This document shows positions 28,690-37,063 of a DNA stretch of 64,000 bases, piece by piece. The stretch is taken from positions 544,953-608,952 of the forward strand of contig NZ_LMEY01000012.1 of assembly GCF_001426665.1 (NCBI RefSeq), given 5' to 3'. This stretch comes from Rhizobium sp. Root1334. GTDB taxonomy: Bacteria > Pseudomonadota > Alphaproteobacteria > Rhizobiales > Rhizobiaceae. The position numbers and the translations under genes are program-made. Positions within the stretch are counted from its first letter, which is position 1; every line of letters begins with the position of its first letter. The notes under the pieces were generated by a model that saw nothing but the letters and a program-made list of their open reading frames with translations, did no database searches and was not told where the DNA came from.

Positions 28690-28720
28690 TTGACAGAGGC
28701 AATTACCTGACTTAAGTCAG
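28690..28720 (+). promoter_or_regulatory. Promoter with MarR-type palindromic operator
   Basis: A TTGACA box (28690-28695) is followed by a perfect 14-bp palindrome, CTGACTTAAGTCAG (28707-28720), exactly where the -10 should be. The MarR-GNAT ATG starts only 6 bases after it. Binding of the regulator here would block its own transcription. No ribosome-binding site fits between, so a leaderless mRNA is possible. Confidence 0.65.
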
Positions 28721-28725
28721 ACAAT

Positions 28726-29601
28726 ATGACCCATGATCCTATCTCCCGCGTTCGCCGCTTCAACCGTGCCGTCACCGCCGAAGTCGGCGCTCTCGACACA
28801 TCGTTCCTTGGGCGCGGCCGTCCGCTGGGCGCCGCTCGTGTTCTCAATGCGATCGGCCAGGGGCAATCCGAAATAGCCGCTATTCGCGATTATCTCAGTC
28901 TCGATTCGGGCCTGATGAGCCGCCTGCTGCGCGGTCTGGAAGACGAAGGCCTGATCGAGACGGTGCCGGATCAACAGGATGCGCGCCGCCGCGTCGCGCG
29001 ATTGACCGATACCGGCCGCTCCGAATTCCAAGAATATGAAGCCCTGTCGAATGCCCAGGCGAAAACATTCCTGACACGCCATAGCAGCCCGGAGCACCTT
29101 CTCCGGGCCATGGACATCGTCGCCAGTTCCCTGAGGCGTGACCACATCGCGCTCGAGGAGAAAGATCCCCGCCATGAGGACGCCCTGTACTGTCTGGGCG
29201 AATATTACGGCGAACTCGCCCGCCGCTTCGACAACGGCTTTGATGTATCGCTGTCCCGTGATCCCGACGCCAAGGACATGATCCGTCCGCGCGGGGCGTT
29301 CCTGGTCGCCATGTCGGATGGCCTGCCGGTCGGATGCGTCGGGTTGAAAGGCAGCGGCGGCGATGTCGCGGAGATCAAAAGGCTCTGGGTCGCACCTTCA
29401 GCGCGTGGCCTTGGGCTCGCCAAACGCCTGATGACATCAGCCGAGGCCATTGCCCGTGACCTCACCATCAAAATCCTTCGTCTGGATACCAACAGCGCAT
29501 TGCCGGAAGCAAAACAGCTTTATCGCGGCACCGGCTGGACCGAGATCGACCGCTTCAACGACGATCCGTACCCGGACACTTTTTTTGAGAAGCGGATTTA
29601 G
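28726..29601 (+). CDS. MarR family regulator fused to a GNAT acetyltransferase
   Basis: This 291-residue fusion joins a MarR winged helix (about residues 10-140; D-S-G-L-M-S-R-L-L-R-G-L-E-D-E-G-L-I, then the wing with Q-D-A-R-R-R-V) to a GNAT domain (about 150-290) with the acetyl-CoA loop A-R-G-L-G-L at 226-231. The architecture is known in bacteria, often linked to small-molecule resistance or metabolism, but the acetylated substrate is usually unknown. The ATG at 28726 lies right behind a palindrome that overlaps the promoter, so it is probably autoregulated. It is divergent from thrS with 225 bp between the starts. Confidence 0.9.
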   Translation: MTHDPISRVRRFNRAVTAEVGALDTSFLGRGRPLGAARVLNAIGQGQSEIAAIRDYLSLDSGLMSRLLRGLEDEGLIETVPDQQDARRRVARLTDTGRSEFQEYEALSNAQAKTFLTRHSSPEHLLRAMDIVASSLRRDHIALEEKDPRHEDALYCLGEYYGELARRFDNGFDVSLSRDPDAKDMIRPRGAFLVAMSDGLPVGCVGLKGSGGDVAEIKRLWVAPSARGLGLAKRLMTSAEAIARDLTIKILRLDTNSALPEAKQLYRGTGWTEIDRFNDDPYPDTFFEKRI

Positions 29602-29741
29602 AGGGCGGCGCAGGGCTGAAGGGAAACGGGGATTGGATGTTTGAAATTAAAGAGCCGCTATTGGGGCCGTAATGCGAGAAGCGGATGCCTGAGTTAGGGT
29701 ATGGCTGTGATTGACGGTCCAAGATCGACCCAGCTCAGGAC

Positions 29742-30383
29742 CTAGCGTTGGAAGGTGATGTGGATGGTGCCACTCTCGGCCGTTTCCGACTTGACCGTAT
29801 ATCCGCCCTCCAGACCACGCAGATCGTCCCAAAGGCGTATGCCCCGCCCCAACAGAATCGGCACAATGGCAACATGCAGGCGGTCGACAAGTCCGGCCTT
29901 CAGATAGTCGCGCACCATGCTGGGGCCGCCGCCAATTCTGACATCCTTGCCGTTGGCAACGCTTGTGGCCTGCTGCAGCGCGTCAACAGGGTTCGTCTCT
30001 ATGAAGTAGAACGTGGTGCCACCCGCCATTTCGATGGCGGGGCGAGGCTTGTGGGTCAGCACAAAGACCGGGCAGCGGAACGGCGGTTCGTCGCCCCACC
30101 ACCCCTTCCAGTTCGGGTCATCAGGAAAGTTATGCAGGCCGAATTTACCGGCCCCCATGATTTCCGCGCCGATATTGTCGAAGTAATCCTGCGCATACTT
30201 ATCGTCTATGCCAGTGGTGCCTTTGCCGCTGACGTCCTTGAGCACGCGCTCCTGGAATGTCCTGGTCGCGACGTAGGCACCGACAAGGCGCATCCAGTCT
30301 TCACCAAATGGTTTTTCGGGGGTTTGATCAGTGGTTGTCGCGAAGCCATCAAGCGAAATGATAAGATCGACACGAACGGCCAT
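29742..30383 (-). CDS. Dihydrofolate reductase family protein (RibD C-terminal domain)
   Basis: This 213-residue protein belongs to the RibD_C/dihydrofolate-reductase-like family, many members of which are stand-alone reductases of unclear substrate. It starts with V-R-V-D-L-I-I-S-L-D-G-F, has V-F-V-L-T-H-K-P-R-P and G-K-D-V-R-I-G-G-G-P-S-M-V-R-D-Y-L (the NADPH-side segment), and ends with the L-L-G-R-G-I-R-L-W region. The ATG at 30383 follows AGGAG by 7 bases. It is probably not the folate enzyme itself. It is divergent from the ArsR/SRPBCC pair; a plausible joint locus but not proven. Confidence 0.87.
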   Translation of the reverse strand: MAVRVDLIISLDGFATTTDQTPEKPFGEDWMRLVGAYVATRTFQERVLKDVSGKGTTGIDDKYAQDYFDNIGAEIMGAGKFGLHNFPDDPNWKGWWGDEPPFRCPVFVLTHKPRPAIEMAGGTTFYFIETNPVDALQQATSVANGKDVRIGGGPSMVRDYLKAGLVDRLHVAIVPILLGRGIRLWDDLRGLEGGYTVKSETAESGTIHITFQR

Positions 30384-30528
30384 TCGAACACTCCTTCTGA
30401 AAGTTTGAAGCCGCCTCGATATTTGGCGACCATACACTAAGGTGTTTGCCTTTGTATTTTACGCCAAATAGAAAGGCAAGTACCTAATTATTATTGACCC
30501 ACATCCTGATCCGTTCTAACTGAGTCAA

Positions 30529-30879
30529 ATGCCTCACCATTCTGCCCCACTCGATCTTGCCTTTCACGCGCTCAGCGACCCGACCCGCCGCGCGGTGGTG
30601 TCGCGGCTGGTCGAGGGCGAGCTGCCGGTAACCGCACTGGCCGAGCCATTCGACATGGCGCTGCCCTCCTTCGCCCAGCATCTCAAGGTACTGGAGGATT
30701 GCGGATTGATCGTCAGCGAGAAACGTGGGCGCAGCCGCTGGTGCCGGCTGGAGCGGGCGCGCTTTTCCGAGGCGGCAAACTGGATGGAAGCGGAGCGCCG
30801 ACGCTGGGCCGAGCGGCTCGACCGGCTGGAAACTTATTTGGACAGGACGGAAGAGAACAACGATGGAAAAGCTGTTTGA
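30529..30879 (+). CDS. ArsR family transcriptional regulator
   Basis: This 116-residue winged-helix regulator has the ArsR pattern H-A-L-S-D-P-T-R-R-A-V-V-S-R-L and S-F-A-Q-H-L-K-V-L-E-D-C-G-L-I. The metal-binding E-L-C-V-C-D-L motif of metal-sensing ArsR proteins is absent; the segment reads E-L-P-V-T-A-L. It belongs instead to the subgroup whose gene is paired with an SRPBCC (AHSA1-like) gene. It overlaps that gene by 17 bases, so they are co-translated. The ligand is unknown. Self-regulation of the pair is likely for the family. Confidence 0.9.
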   Translation: MPHHSAPLDLAFHALSDPTRRAVVSRLVEGELPVTALAEPFDMALPSFAQHLKVLEDCGLIVSEKRGRSRWCRLERARFSEAANWMEAERRRWAERLDRLETYLDRTEENNDGKAV

Positions 30880-31342
30880 AACCTGGTCGCTCGACCGTGA
30901 GATCGTGCTGGTGAAGGTGCTGAAGCACCCGCGGCATAAGGTCTTCGCCGCGTGGATGGACCCGAAAGCGTTGGCGCAATGGTACGGTCCGGCTGGCCTG
31001 ACTATCGAGAGCCACAACGCCGACATCCGCGAGGGCGGGGAATGGCGCTTCGACATGGTGGGCGTGTTTGAAGGCCGACAGCAGCGCTTCGCCAATCTCA
31101 TGCGCTTCTTGAAGGTCGTTCCGAACGAGCTGATCTTGGTAGACTATGGCACCCCGGACCCCAACGATCCGGAACGCTTCTACATGACGATTACCTTCGA
31201 TGAGCAGACCGACGGCAAGACCGTGCTGACCATGCGCCAGCTTCACCCAAGCCGCGAACGTCGCCAGGTGGTCGTTGGTTTTGGCGCGGTGGAGTACGGC
31301 TTGCAGACGCTTGATAGCCTCGTCACTTGGTTGGACGGTTGA
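30863..31342 (+). CDS. SRPBCC/AHSA1-like (START superfamily) protein
   Basis: This 159-residue protein of the AHSA1/SRPBCC group has a helix-grip fold with a hydrophobic ligand cavity. Recognisable parts are the early H-P-R-H-K-V-F-A-A-W-M-D-P-K-A-L-A-Q-W-Y, the W-R-F-D-M strand, the F-D-E-Q-T-D-G-K-T-V-L-T-M strand and the C-terminal helix. The ATG at 30863 lies inside the end of the ArsR gene. In such ArsR/SRPBCC pairs the second protein is thought to bind or modify the compound that the regulator senses. The 254 bp that follow (31343-31596) contain no gene I can support. Confidence 0.88.
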   Translation: MEKLFETWSLDREIVLVKVLKHPRHKVFAAWMDPKALAQWYGPAGLTIESHNADIREGGEWRFDMVGVFEGRQQRFANLMRFLKVVPNELILVDYGTPDPNDPERFYMTITFDEQTDGKTVLTMRQLHPSRERRQVVVGFGAVEYGLQTLDSLVTWLDG

Positions 31343-31596
31343 ACGCTGCTCATCTGGATAAGTCGGCAGTCGCCGCACCATCGTGTCCATAAACGACGTC
31401 TTTCAGGAGTTTGCAGTTCAATATCCGACATTGGGGCAAGAGCGGACAATCGTGGATATGGAGAGGAATACCTGCATTGGTGCTGAGCGCTCTCCAAGCA
31501 ACGTGACACCCTCCCCCGAGCAGACCGAAGAATGGTGTCGTGAATGTGAAGCCCTGCGGGACAGCGGCAACGCGCCTGAAAATCCGCAGCCCCGCC

Positions 31597-32124
31597 TCAG
31601 CCGAGCATGGCGCAAAGCCCGTTGACGGTGTTGGCGTTGCGTGTTGTGCCGATGCCGAGCTTCTTCGTGGTTAGATGCGACAGCAGTTTCGTCCCGCTCG
31701 GTTTGCCGGCGAAATCGATCCAGAGGTCGCCACCGACAACGGCCAGCCGGATCTGCGGTTCGGCGATGCGCGCAAGCGGTGCCAGCGCGGCCTCGGCCAG
31801 CGGCTTTCGCATCACCCGCACCACGACATTGCCACCCTCGCCCTCAGCAAACGGGTTGTCCGCGGCAAGCCGCCTCCAGTCGCCTGCGGTGCACACGATG
31901 ATATCGACATGTTTGCCGAAGCGCGCACGAAAGGCGGTCTCCAACCGCTCCTCGATCACGCAAACCGGCGCATCCTCCGCCGCAAAAACCAGATTGCCGG
32001 TGGAAACCAGCGTGCGGGCATCGGCAAAGCCCGCGTCCTGCGCCATCGCCCTCAGATCGGCCATGACGACGCGGCGTCCGGGGCCAAGCACGATCGAATG
32101 CAGCAGAGCGACATAGGTTGCCAC
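31597..32124 (-). CDS. DUF1697 family protein
   Basis: This 175-residue protein belongs to DUF1697, a conserved family of unknown function. It shows the family's A-T-Y-V-A-L-L start, an M-A-D-L-R-A-M-A-Q-D-A-G-F-x-D-A-R-T-L-V-S-T-G-N-L-V-F segment and a late T-T-K-K-L-G-I-G-T-T-R-N-A-N-T-V. The GTG at 32124 is the best start: it fits the family N-terminus and has GGGGGAA about 7 bases upstream; the ATG-initiated frames further upstream run into the yidD gene. It is the last gene of a leftward unit with the IscU-like and YidD genes (4-base gap). Confidence 0.87.
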   Translation of the reverse strand: MATYVALLHSIVLGPGRRVVMADLRAMAQDAGFADARTLVSTGNLVFAAEDAPVCVIEERLETAFRARFGKHVDIIVCTAGDWRRLAADNPFAEGEGGNVVVRVMRKPLAEAALAPLARIAEPQIRLAVVGGDLWIDFAGKPSGTKLLSHLTTKKLGIGTTRNANTVNGLCAMLG

Positions 32125-32128
32125 AGCC

Positions 32129-32500
32129 TTATTCCCCCGCCGGCCGCGGCAGGCGCCAGAGCCGCCAGGGCTCCCACCAGCGCGCCGCGATACGGTCCGG
32201 CACCGGATCGAACCCGCTTGTGCCGCCGGGACCGCAGCGCATAAACCGGAACAGCACCATCCAGCCACCCGGCCAGAAGCCATGACGGGCGATGGCCTCA
32301 TAACCATATTCGGAACAGGTGGGGATATGGCGGCAGGAATTGCCGATGAAGCCGGAGAGCGTCAACTGGTAGAGCCGGATGAAGGCCATGCCGAACAGCC
32401 GCCCCGGCGTCTTGCGGAACGGCCCTGCATAGTTGCGGCCCGAATAGGGCCGCTTGGCCGGAGCTTCCTCATGGCCCTGACATCCCGGCTTGCCGCACAT
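32129..32500 (-). CDS. yidD: Membrane protein insertion efficiency factor YidD
   Basis: YidD is a small peripheral membrane protein that helps YidC insert inner-membrane proteins. The 123-residue protein has the defining motif N-S-C-R-H-I-P-T-C-S-E-Y-G-Y-E-A-I-A-R-H-G and later R-C-x-P-G-G-T-S-G-F-D-P-V-P. The N-terminus is longer than average, with Cys at 2 and 7 (M-C-G-K-P-G-C-Q-G-H). The ATG at 32500 lies one base after the IscU-like stop, so the gene is read from the same mRNA. In many bacteria yidD sits between rnpA and yidC; here it is in a different context that is usual for rhizobia. Confidence 0.92.
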   Translation of the reverse strand: MCGKPGCQGHEEAPAKRPYSGRNYAGPFRKTPGRLFGMAFIRLYQLTLSGFIGNSCRHIPTCSEYGYEAIARHGFWPGGWMVLFRFMRCGPGGTSGFDPVPDRIAARWWEPWRLWRLPRPAGE

Positions 32501-32501
32501 C

Positions 32502-32951
32502 TCAGACGGCAGCCTTGACCGAACGGGACGCTTCGATCTGGCTGATCGCATCGACGACAGCGTCGAAGGTCAACATGGTCGAGGCGTGGCGGGCCTTGTA
32601 ATCCTTGACGGGTTTCAGAAAGCGCATGTCTTCGAAACGGCCCGATGGCCCCTCGCCGTCCGCCTTCAGCATCGCCAGCATGTCTTCGCGTGCCTTTCGG
32701 ATTTCAGCCGATGTCGCACCGACCACGTGGCGGGCCATGATAGAGGACGAGGCCTGTCCCAGAGCGCAGGCTTTTACCTCATGGGCGAAGTCGGCAACCG
32801 TGTCTCCCTCCATTTTCAGATAGACGCGGACTTTCGAGCCGCACAGCTTGGAATAGGCGCTTGCCTCGGCATCGGGATCGGCAAGCGTGCCAATTTCCGG
32901 GATATTGCCGGCGAACTCCAAGATCCTGCTGTTATAGATTTCATCCATCAT
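32502..32951 (-). CDS. IscU/SufU-like Fe-S scaffold family protein, third cysteine changed
   Basis: This 149-residue protein has the IscU/NifU-N fold, a scaffold for iron-sulphur cluster assembly. The first cysteine (C37 in K-L-C-G-S) and the second (C62 in V-K-A-C-A-L-G-Q-A-S-S-S) are present. The third, in R-x-x-C of SufU, is replaced by Ser124 in K-A-R-H-A-S-T-M-L. The family is common in alphaproteobacteria as a stand-alone IscU-like gene. Whether it loads a cluster or has another role is unknown. It leads the leftward unit with yidD and DUF1697; the divergent gene across 340 bp is folE. Confidence 0.85.
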   Translation of the reverse strand: MMDEIYNSRILEFAGNIPEIGTLADPDAEASAYSKLCGSKVRVYLKMEGDTVADFAHEVKACALGQASSSIMARHVVGATSAEIRKAREDMLAMLKADGEGPSGRFEDMRFLKPVKDYKARHASTMLTFDAVVDAISQIEASRSVKAAV

Positions 32952-33291
32952 TCGGCGCGATCCGCTTGTTTTTGCGCGTTTTCAGGCAAACGGCGCATGA
33001 TTTTCTATCGTATCTCAGAAAAAAACACAGTGTCTCCATCTGCGCCCCTTTCACATGCATCCCGGCATATTATATGCTATGTCGTGAGGGGGCGACAGGT
33101 TCGCAAGAGCGAACAGTCGCCTGTTGTTTGGGAAACCGTGCCGGATGATCCAGAGCCCTTAACCTCTGCAAATCAAAAAGCCCCGGAGCCCGCCGACGGA
33201 AACCAGGCCTGAAAACATCAGGTCAATGGCCAGTGGCGAGTTGTCCGAAAAGATAAACGTCAAGTAACACCTGTTACGCCAAGAGGCCATT
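32952..33291. other. Intergenic region with a strong hairpin between the IscU-like gene and folE
   Basis: No gene is supported. The clearest element is a hairpin at 33091-33121: GGCGAC and GTCGCC outer arms, GTTCGC/GCGAAC inner arms and an A-A-G-A loop, separated by small bulges. It is preceded by an AT-rich TATTATATGC segment (33067-33078) that could be a -10 region, and followed by TGTTGTTTGG, a weak U-tract. It might be a short structured RNA, an attenuator in the folE leader, or a terminator. The folE ribosome-binding site is near 33281-33288. Confidence 0.4.
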
Positions 33292-33909
33292 ATGGACGCC
33301 ATAGTCAAGAATTTTCCCGCCGTGCCCGCCGTTGACGGCCGGCCGAGCCAAAAGGAAGCCGAGGACGCCGTGCGCGTTCTCCTGCGCTGGGCCGGTGACG
33401 ATCCGGCGCGCGAGGGGCTTCTCGACACCCCTTCCCGCGTTGCAAAGGCCTACAAGGAGCTCTTCTCCGGTTATGACCTTGCTGCCGAGGATGTGCTTGG
33501 ACGCACTTTCGAGGAAGTCGGCGGCTATGACGACATCGTCCTCGTCAAGGACATTCCGTTCTTCTCGCACTGCGAACACCATATGGTGCCGATCATCGGC
33601 AAGGCGCACGTCGCCTACCTGCCGGAAGGCAGGGTACTTGGCCTGTCGAAAATCGCCCGTGTCGTCGATATTTTCGGCCGCCGCCTGCAGACGCAGGAAA
33701 CCATGACGGCGCAGATCGCCAAGGCGATCGACGATACGCTGCAGCCGCGCGGCGTCGCCGTCATGATCGAAGCCGAGCATATGTGCATGGCGATGCGTGG
33801 TGTCCAGAAGCAGGGCTCGACGACATTGACCACCACCTTTACCGGTGCCTTCAAGACCGAGCCCGCCGAACAGGCCCGCTTCATGACCATGCTGCGGGGC
33901 TTCAAGTAA
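33292..33909 (+). CDS. folE: GTP cyclohydrolase I
   Basis: FolE converts GTP to 7,8-dihydroneopterin triphosphate, the entry step of folate synthesis. The 205-residue protein has the zinc site cysteines and histidine in [10 protein letters not shown] and M-C-M-A-M-R-G-V-Q, together with the [16 protein letters not shown] segment. It is the zinc-dependent FolE, not FolE2. It is followed 23 bp later by hisI on the same strand, so the two are probably co-transcribed. The ATG at 33292 is consistent with family length. Confidence 0.96.
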   Translation: MDAIVKNFPAVPAVDGRPSQKEAEDAVRVLLRWAGDDPAREGLLDTPSRVAKAYKELFSGYDLAAEDVLGRTFEEVGGYDDIVLVKDIPFFSHCEHHMVPIIGKAHVAYLPEGRVLGLSKIARVVDIFGRRLQTQETMTAQIAKAIDDTLQPRGVAVMIEAEHMCMAMRGVQKQGSTTLTTTFTGAFKTEPAEQARFMTMLRGFK

Positions 33910-33932
33910 GCTCCGTCAACCGGAGCTTTCCG

Positions 33933-34385
33933 ATGACAATTGAATTTGCCTCCCCGTCCAACGACAAGGCGGAACTGGAATCCGGTTCCGTGTTCACACC
34001 ACGCTTCGATGCCAGCGGCCTGATTACCGCCGTTGTCACCGACGCCGGAGACGGCACGCTTTTGATGGTGGCGCATATGAACGCCGAGGCACTGGCGCTG
34101 ACCATCGAAACCGGTGTTGCCCACTATTACAGCCGCTCACGCAAGAGCCTCTGGAAAAAGGGCGAAACGTCCGGTAACCTGCAAACAGTCGAAGAAATTC
34201 GCACCGACTGCGATCAGGATGCACTGTGGCTGAAAGTCCGTGTCGCCGGCCATGACGCAACCTGCCATACCGGCCGGCGCTCCTGCTTTTATCGTGCCGT
34301 TGGCGCCAAGGATGGTGTCACGTCACTTAACATCATTGATACCGAAATTCATTTCCATCCGGACGACGTCTACGGCAAAAATTAA
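33933..34385 (+). CDS. hisI: Phosphoribosyl-AMP cyclohydrolase
   Basis: HisI opens the adenine ring of phosphoribosyl-AMP in histidine biosynthesis. The 150-residue single-domain form has the Mg/Zn site in [11 protein letters not shown] and [10 protein letters not shown], and the [18 protein letters not shown] segment. It lacks the phosphoribosyl-ATP pyrophosphatase domain seen in enterobacterial HisIE. The ATG at 33933 is preferred, because upstream frames run into folE, and it follows a GGAGC site. It lies 23 bp after folE; the next 211 bp lead to the patatin gene and contain no other gene. Confidence 0.95.
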   Translation: MTIEFASPSNDKAELESGSVFTPRFDASGLITAVVTDAGDGTLLMVAHMNAEALALTIETGVAHYYSRSRKSLWKKGETSGNLQTVEEIRTDCDQDALWLKVRVAGHDATCHTGRRSCFYRAVGAKDGVTSLNIIDTEIHFHPDDVYGKN

Positions 34386-34596
34386 TCATCTGACGCTTTT
34401 TGGCTCAGTTTTTTCGGGGATTCACGATTTCGCAACCAGACTGGGAGCGTAATCCCGACAACAAGCATACGTTCCGCCGGGAACACCTGCACGGAACGCC
34501 CTCGAATAGATTGAGTTCTTACGGCATGCGCTTGCAACGCAGTAAAGCGAGACGTGACGGCCTGTAACAGTGTGTTCTGCGGCATGGAGGTGCCGG

Positions 34597-35568
34597 ATGT
34601 TGAACTGGACATTCAATCGCAGCGGTATCACCGCAGATGCATCGGCCCCCGGCGGCCCTTCTCACGCGCTCAGCGTCCCTCCTCCCATCGAGACCAAACC
34701 GCAGAAATCGAAGATTGCCCTTGCGCTTGGTGGCGGTGCTGCCCGCGGCTGGGCCCATATTGGCGTGCTGAAGGCGCTGGACGAAGAAGGCATCGAAGTG
34801 GGCATGATTGCCGGCACCTCGATCGGCGCGCTGGTCGGTGGCTGTTATCTGGCTGGAAAGCTCGACGAGCTGGAAACCTTTGCCCGCTCTTTGACCATGC
34901 GGCGGATTGCCGGCCTGCTTGATTTCGCTATCGGTGGCGGCGGCCTGTTCGGTGGCCTGCGCCTGACCAAGCGGATGCAGGAACACCTGCAGGACATGTC
35001 GATCGAAAATCTCGACCGGACGTTCGTCGCCGTCGCGACCGAGGTCAATTCCGGTCACGAAGTCTGGATCGGTCAGGGCTCGCTGATCACCGCGATCCGC
35101 GCCTCCTATGCGCTGCCGGGCATCTTCGAACCGGTCAAATGCAACAATCGCACCCTGATGGATGGCGCGCTGGTCAATCCCGTGCCGGTATCGGTCTGCC
35201 GTGCCCACGAACAGCAGCTGGTCGTTGCCGTCAACCTGAATTACGATCTCTACGGCCGTTCCGCCGTCATCAAGCACAATGCCGGAAGCCAGACGGCCGA
35301 GCAGCCGCAAATGCAAAAACAGCAGGAAGGCCAGGCTGGACGGATGGGCATGACCAGCGTGATGGTCCAGGCTTTCAACATCATCCAGGACCGCATCTCT
35401 CGCGCACGGCTTGCCGGCGATCCGCCGGATCTGGCGCTGCATCCCAAGCTCAACGATATCGGCCTGTCGGAATTCCACCGCGCCGGTGAGGCAATCGATC
35501 GCGGCTATCACGAAACCAAGTCGAAGCTCAGCGAGTTGCAGCGGCTTCAGGATGTGATGCTGCGATAA
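34597..35568 (+). CDS. Patatin-like phospholipase (RssA type)
   Basis: This 323-residue protein has the patatin lipase fold with a Ser-Asp dyad: the oxyanion loop L-G-G-G-A-A-R-G (44-51), the nucleophile Ser75 in G-T-S-I-G (73-77), and Asp189 in D-G-A. The group releases fatty acids from phospholipids or acyl esters in the inner membrane or cytoplasm. The N-terminal 35 residues are low in complexity and not part of the fold. GGAGGTG precedes the ATG at 34597. A terminator follows at 35596. Substrates in rhizobia are unknown. Confidence 0.9.
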   Translation: MLNWTFNRSGITADASAPGGPSHALSVPPPIETKPQKSKIALALGGGAARGWAHIGVLKALDEEGIEVGMIAGTSIGALVGGCYLAGKLDELETFARSLTMRRIAGLLDFAIGGGGLFGGLRLTKRMQEHLQDMSIENLDRTFVAVATEVNSGHEVWIGQGSLITAIRASYALPGIFEPVKCNNRTLMDGALVNPVPVSVCRAHEQQLVVAVNLNYDLYGRSAVIKHNAGSQTAEQPQMQKQQEGQAGRMGMTSVMVQAFNIIQDRISRARLAGDPPDLALHPKLNDIGLSEFHRAGEAIDRGYHETKSKLSELQRLQDVMLR

Positions 35569-35595
35569 TTTCCGGCGTTGACACCCGGCACCTCT

Positions 35596-35628
35596 GCCGC
35601 GCGGCCCTGATGGCAGCGCGGCTTTTTT
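35596..35628 (+). terminator. Rho-independent terminator after the patatin gene
   Basis: A 7-bp stem, GCCGCGC/GCGCGGC with a 13-base loop, is followed directly by TTTTTT. It also lies close to the convergent CBS gene, whose stop is at 35646. Confidence 0.85.
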
Positions 35629-35645
35629 GTGCGCAATGGTTACGA

Positions 35646-36074
35646 TTAACCAGCGATATACGCCTTGATCTGCTCGGCCTCGTGCTCGATCGCCCGGATG
35701 TGATGACGCACCGCATCGCCGATCGAGACGATGCCGACAAGGCGACCGTTCTTTTCAACCGGAAGATGGCGGGAGCGCATGTTGTTCATGATTTCCATGA
35801 TGTCGTTGATGGTCATCTCCTCGGTGCAGCAGTACACCTTCGCCCACATGACGGAGGATACCGGCTTGTCGAGGCATTCGGCGCCGAACTTGGCCATCGC
35901 AGCGACCACGTCGCGCTCCGTCAGGATACCGGCGATCTTGTCACCCGGTTTGACGATGATAACGGCACCGATACGATTTTCACTCAGCAAGGCGACCGCT
36001 TGGCGCACTTTCGCCTGCGGATCGACCGTCACCACCTGACGGCCTTTTTCATTCAATATTGCCTTAACAGACAT
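35646..36074 (-). CDS. CBS domain protein
   Basis: This 142-residue protein consists of two CBS domains and no other module. CBS pairs bind adenosine nucleotides and often regulate a partner. The repeats are visible as V-R-Q-A-V-A-L-L-S-E-N-R-I-G-A-V-I-I-V and, in the second half, I-N-D-I-M-E-I-M-N-N-M-R-S-R-H-L-P-V-E-K-N-G-R-L-V-G-I-V-S-I-G-D. GGGAGGG precedes the ATG at 36074. It is monocistronic and converges on the patatin gene. The partner cannot be identified from the window. The 254 bp behind it (36075-36328) hold no gene that I can support. Confidence 0.9.
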   Translation of the reverse strand: MSVKAILNEKGRQVVTVDPQAKVRQAVALLSENRIGAVIIVKPGDKIAGILTERDVVAAMAKFGAECLDKPVSSVMWAKVYCCTEEMTINDIMEIMNNMRSRHLPVEKNGRLVGIVSIGDAVRHHIRAIEHEAEQIKAYIAG

Positions 36075-36328
36075 TCAAACCCTCCCGTTTCAGCGACCTG
36101 CATCTGACCGGGACATTGGCGAACCACAAAGGCGCTCCTCGCGCTGCGGTTATGGACCAACTCGCAAGACAGATATCATTCCTGTCGCGTTATCTGCCCA
36201 TTGGCATCAAACCGGGGACCGCGCGGTTCACTGCCTTCGGACAGGAATGGTGCGCTACGGACCGGCGAAAATCAAGCGCTTCCGGTAAGATCGTCAATCT
36301 TTTGAAAGGCCGTAGCCCTCTTCTAGGA

Positions 36329-37063
36329 TCACTGGCGGGGGTCGAAAAGGCCAAACAGCAGAAAGCCGAACAGGAAGCCGCCGATATGCGCTTCCCAGGC
36401 AATGCCCCCGGCCCCACCAAAGGCAAAGACGCCAAGGCCGATCAGGAAATTGGTCAGGAACCAGATGCCGGTAAAGACCACGACCGAGCGGTTCGACAGC
36501 GCTTCGCCGACGGTCAGCCGGCGGTTGAGATGGGCGAACTGGCGGCTGATGCGGCCGCTGGGAGAAAAGACGAACCGCGCTGCAGCCCCCATCAGCCCGG
36601 CGACCACGCCGGAGGCGCCAACGACAAAAATCGTTTCGCCCCAATGGAAGGCCACGTGCAGCGCGACCGCGGCGACAGCGGACAGGCACCAGAAAAGCAT
36701 GAAACGCGCCGGACCGATCCGGCGAATGACCGGGGCGCCGAACGCCACCATCCAGAAGCCGTTGAAAATCAGGTGTTCCCAGGAACCATGCAGCAGCGAA
36801 TATGTCAGGGGGCTCCAGAGCCAAGCAAGGTTCTGATCCGAAAACGGGTGATCATATCGTGCCGGCCAGAATGCGAAGTTCATGATCACTGCGCTATCCA
36901 CGGCGGCCGAGAGCATATAGGTGCGCACCACATGAATGATCACAAGCAGCGCCAGCACGGCAACAAGACCTGACGGCAGATTGAACGCCGGTTCGCTGAC
37001 CCGCGTTGCATTGTCTGCTTCCGTGCCCTGCGGCGGCGTTGCACCGTCGGTTTGGTCTGTCAT
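36329..37063 (-). CDS. Rhomboid family intramembrane serine protease
   Basis: This protein of about 244 residues is a rhomboid protease, which cleaves transmembrane substrates inside the inner membrane. The catalytic Ser is in V-G-A-S-G (S151) and the catalytic His in E-A-H-I-G-G-F-L-F-G-F (H226). The L-H-G-S-W-E-H-L-I-F-N-G-F-W segment is the usual helix 2 His/Asn motif. The first about 30 residues are polar and likely cytoplasmic. The start at 37063 (ATG) is chosen; a GTG 3 codons upstream with GGAAGG nearer to it is equally possible. Confidence 0.92.
   Translation of the reverse strand: MTDQTDGATPPQGTEADNATRVSEPAFNLPSGLVAVLALLVIIHVVRTYMLSAAVDSAVIMNFAFWPARYDHPFSDQNLAWLWSPLTYSLLHGSWEHLIFNGFWMVAFGAPVIRRIGPARFMLFWCLSAVAAVALHVAFHWGETIFVVGASGVVAGLMGAAARFVFSPSGRISRQFAHLNRRLTVGEALSNRSVVVFTGIWFLTNFLIGLGVFAFGGAGGIAWEAHIGGFLFGFLLFGLFDPRQ

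Noticed and set aside
26512..28725. T-box or other leader control of thrS
   Set aside because: No T-box-like stem or antiterminator seen; such elements are not expected in alphaproteobacteria.
30529..30879. Arsenic- or metal-sensing ArsR
   Set aside because: The Cys pair of the metal-sensing motif is missing and the gene is paired with an SRPBCC gene.
31383..31625. 80-codon frame after the SRPBCC gene
   Set aside because: No ribosome-binding site or domain, runs into the antisense of the DUF1697 gene; composition not coding-like.
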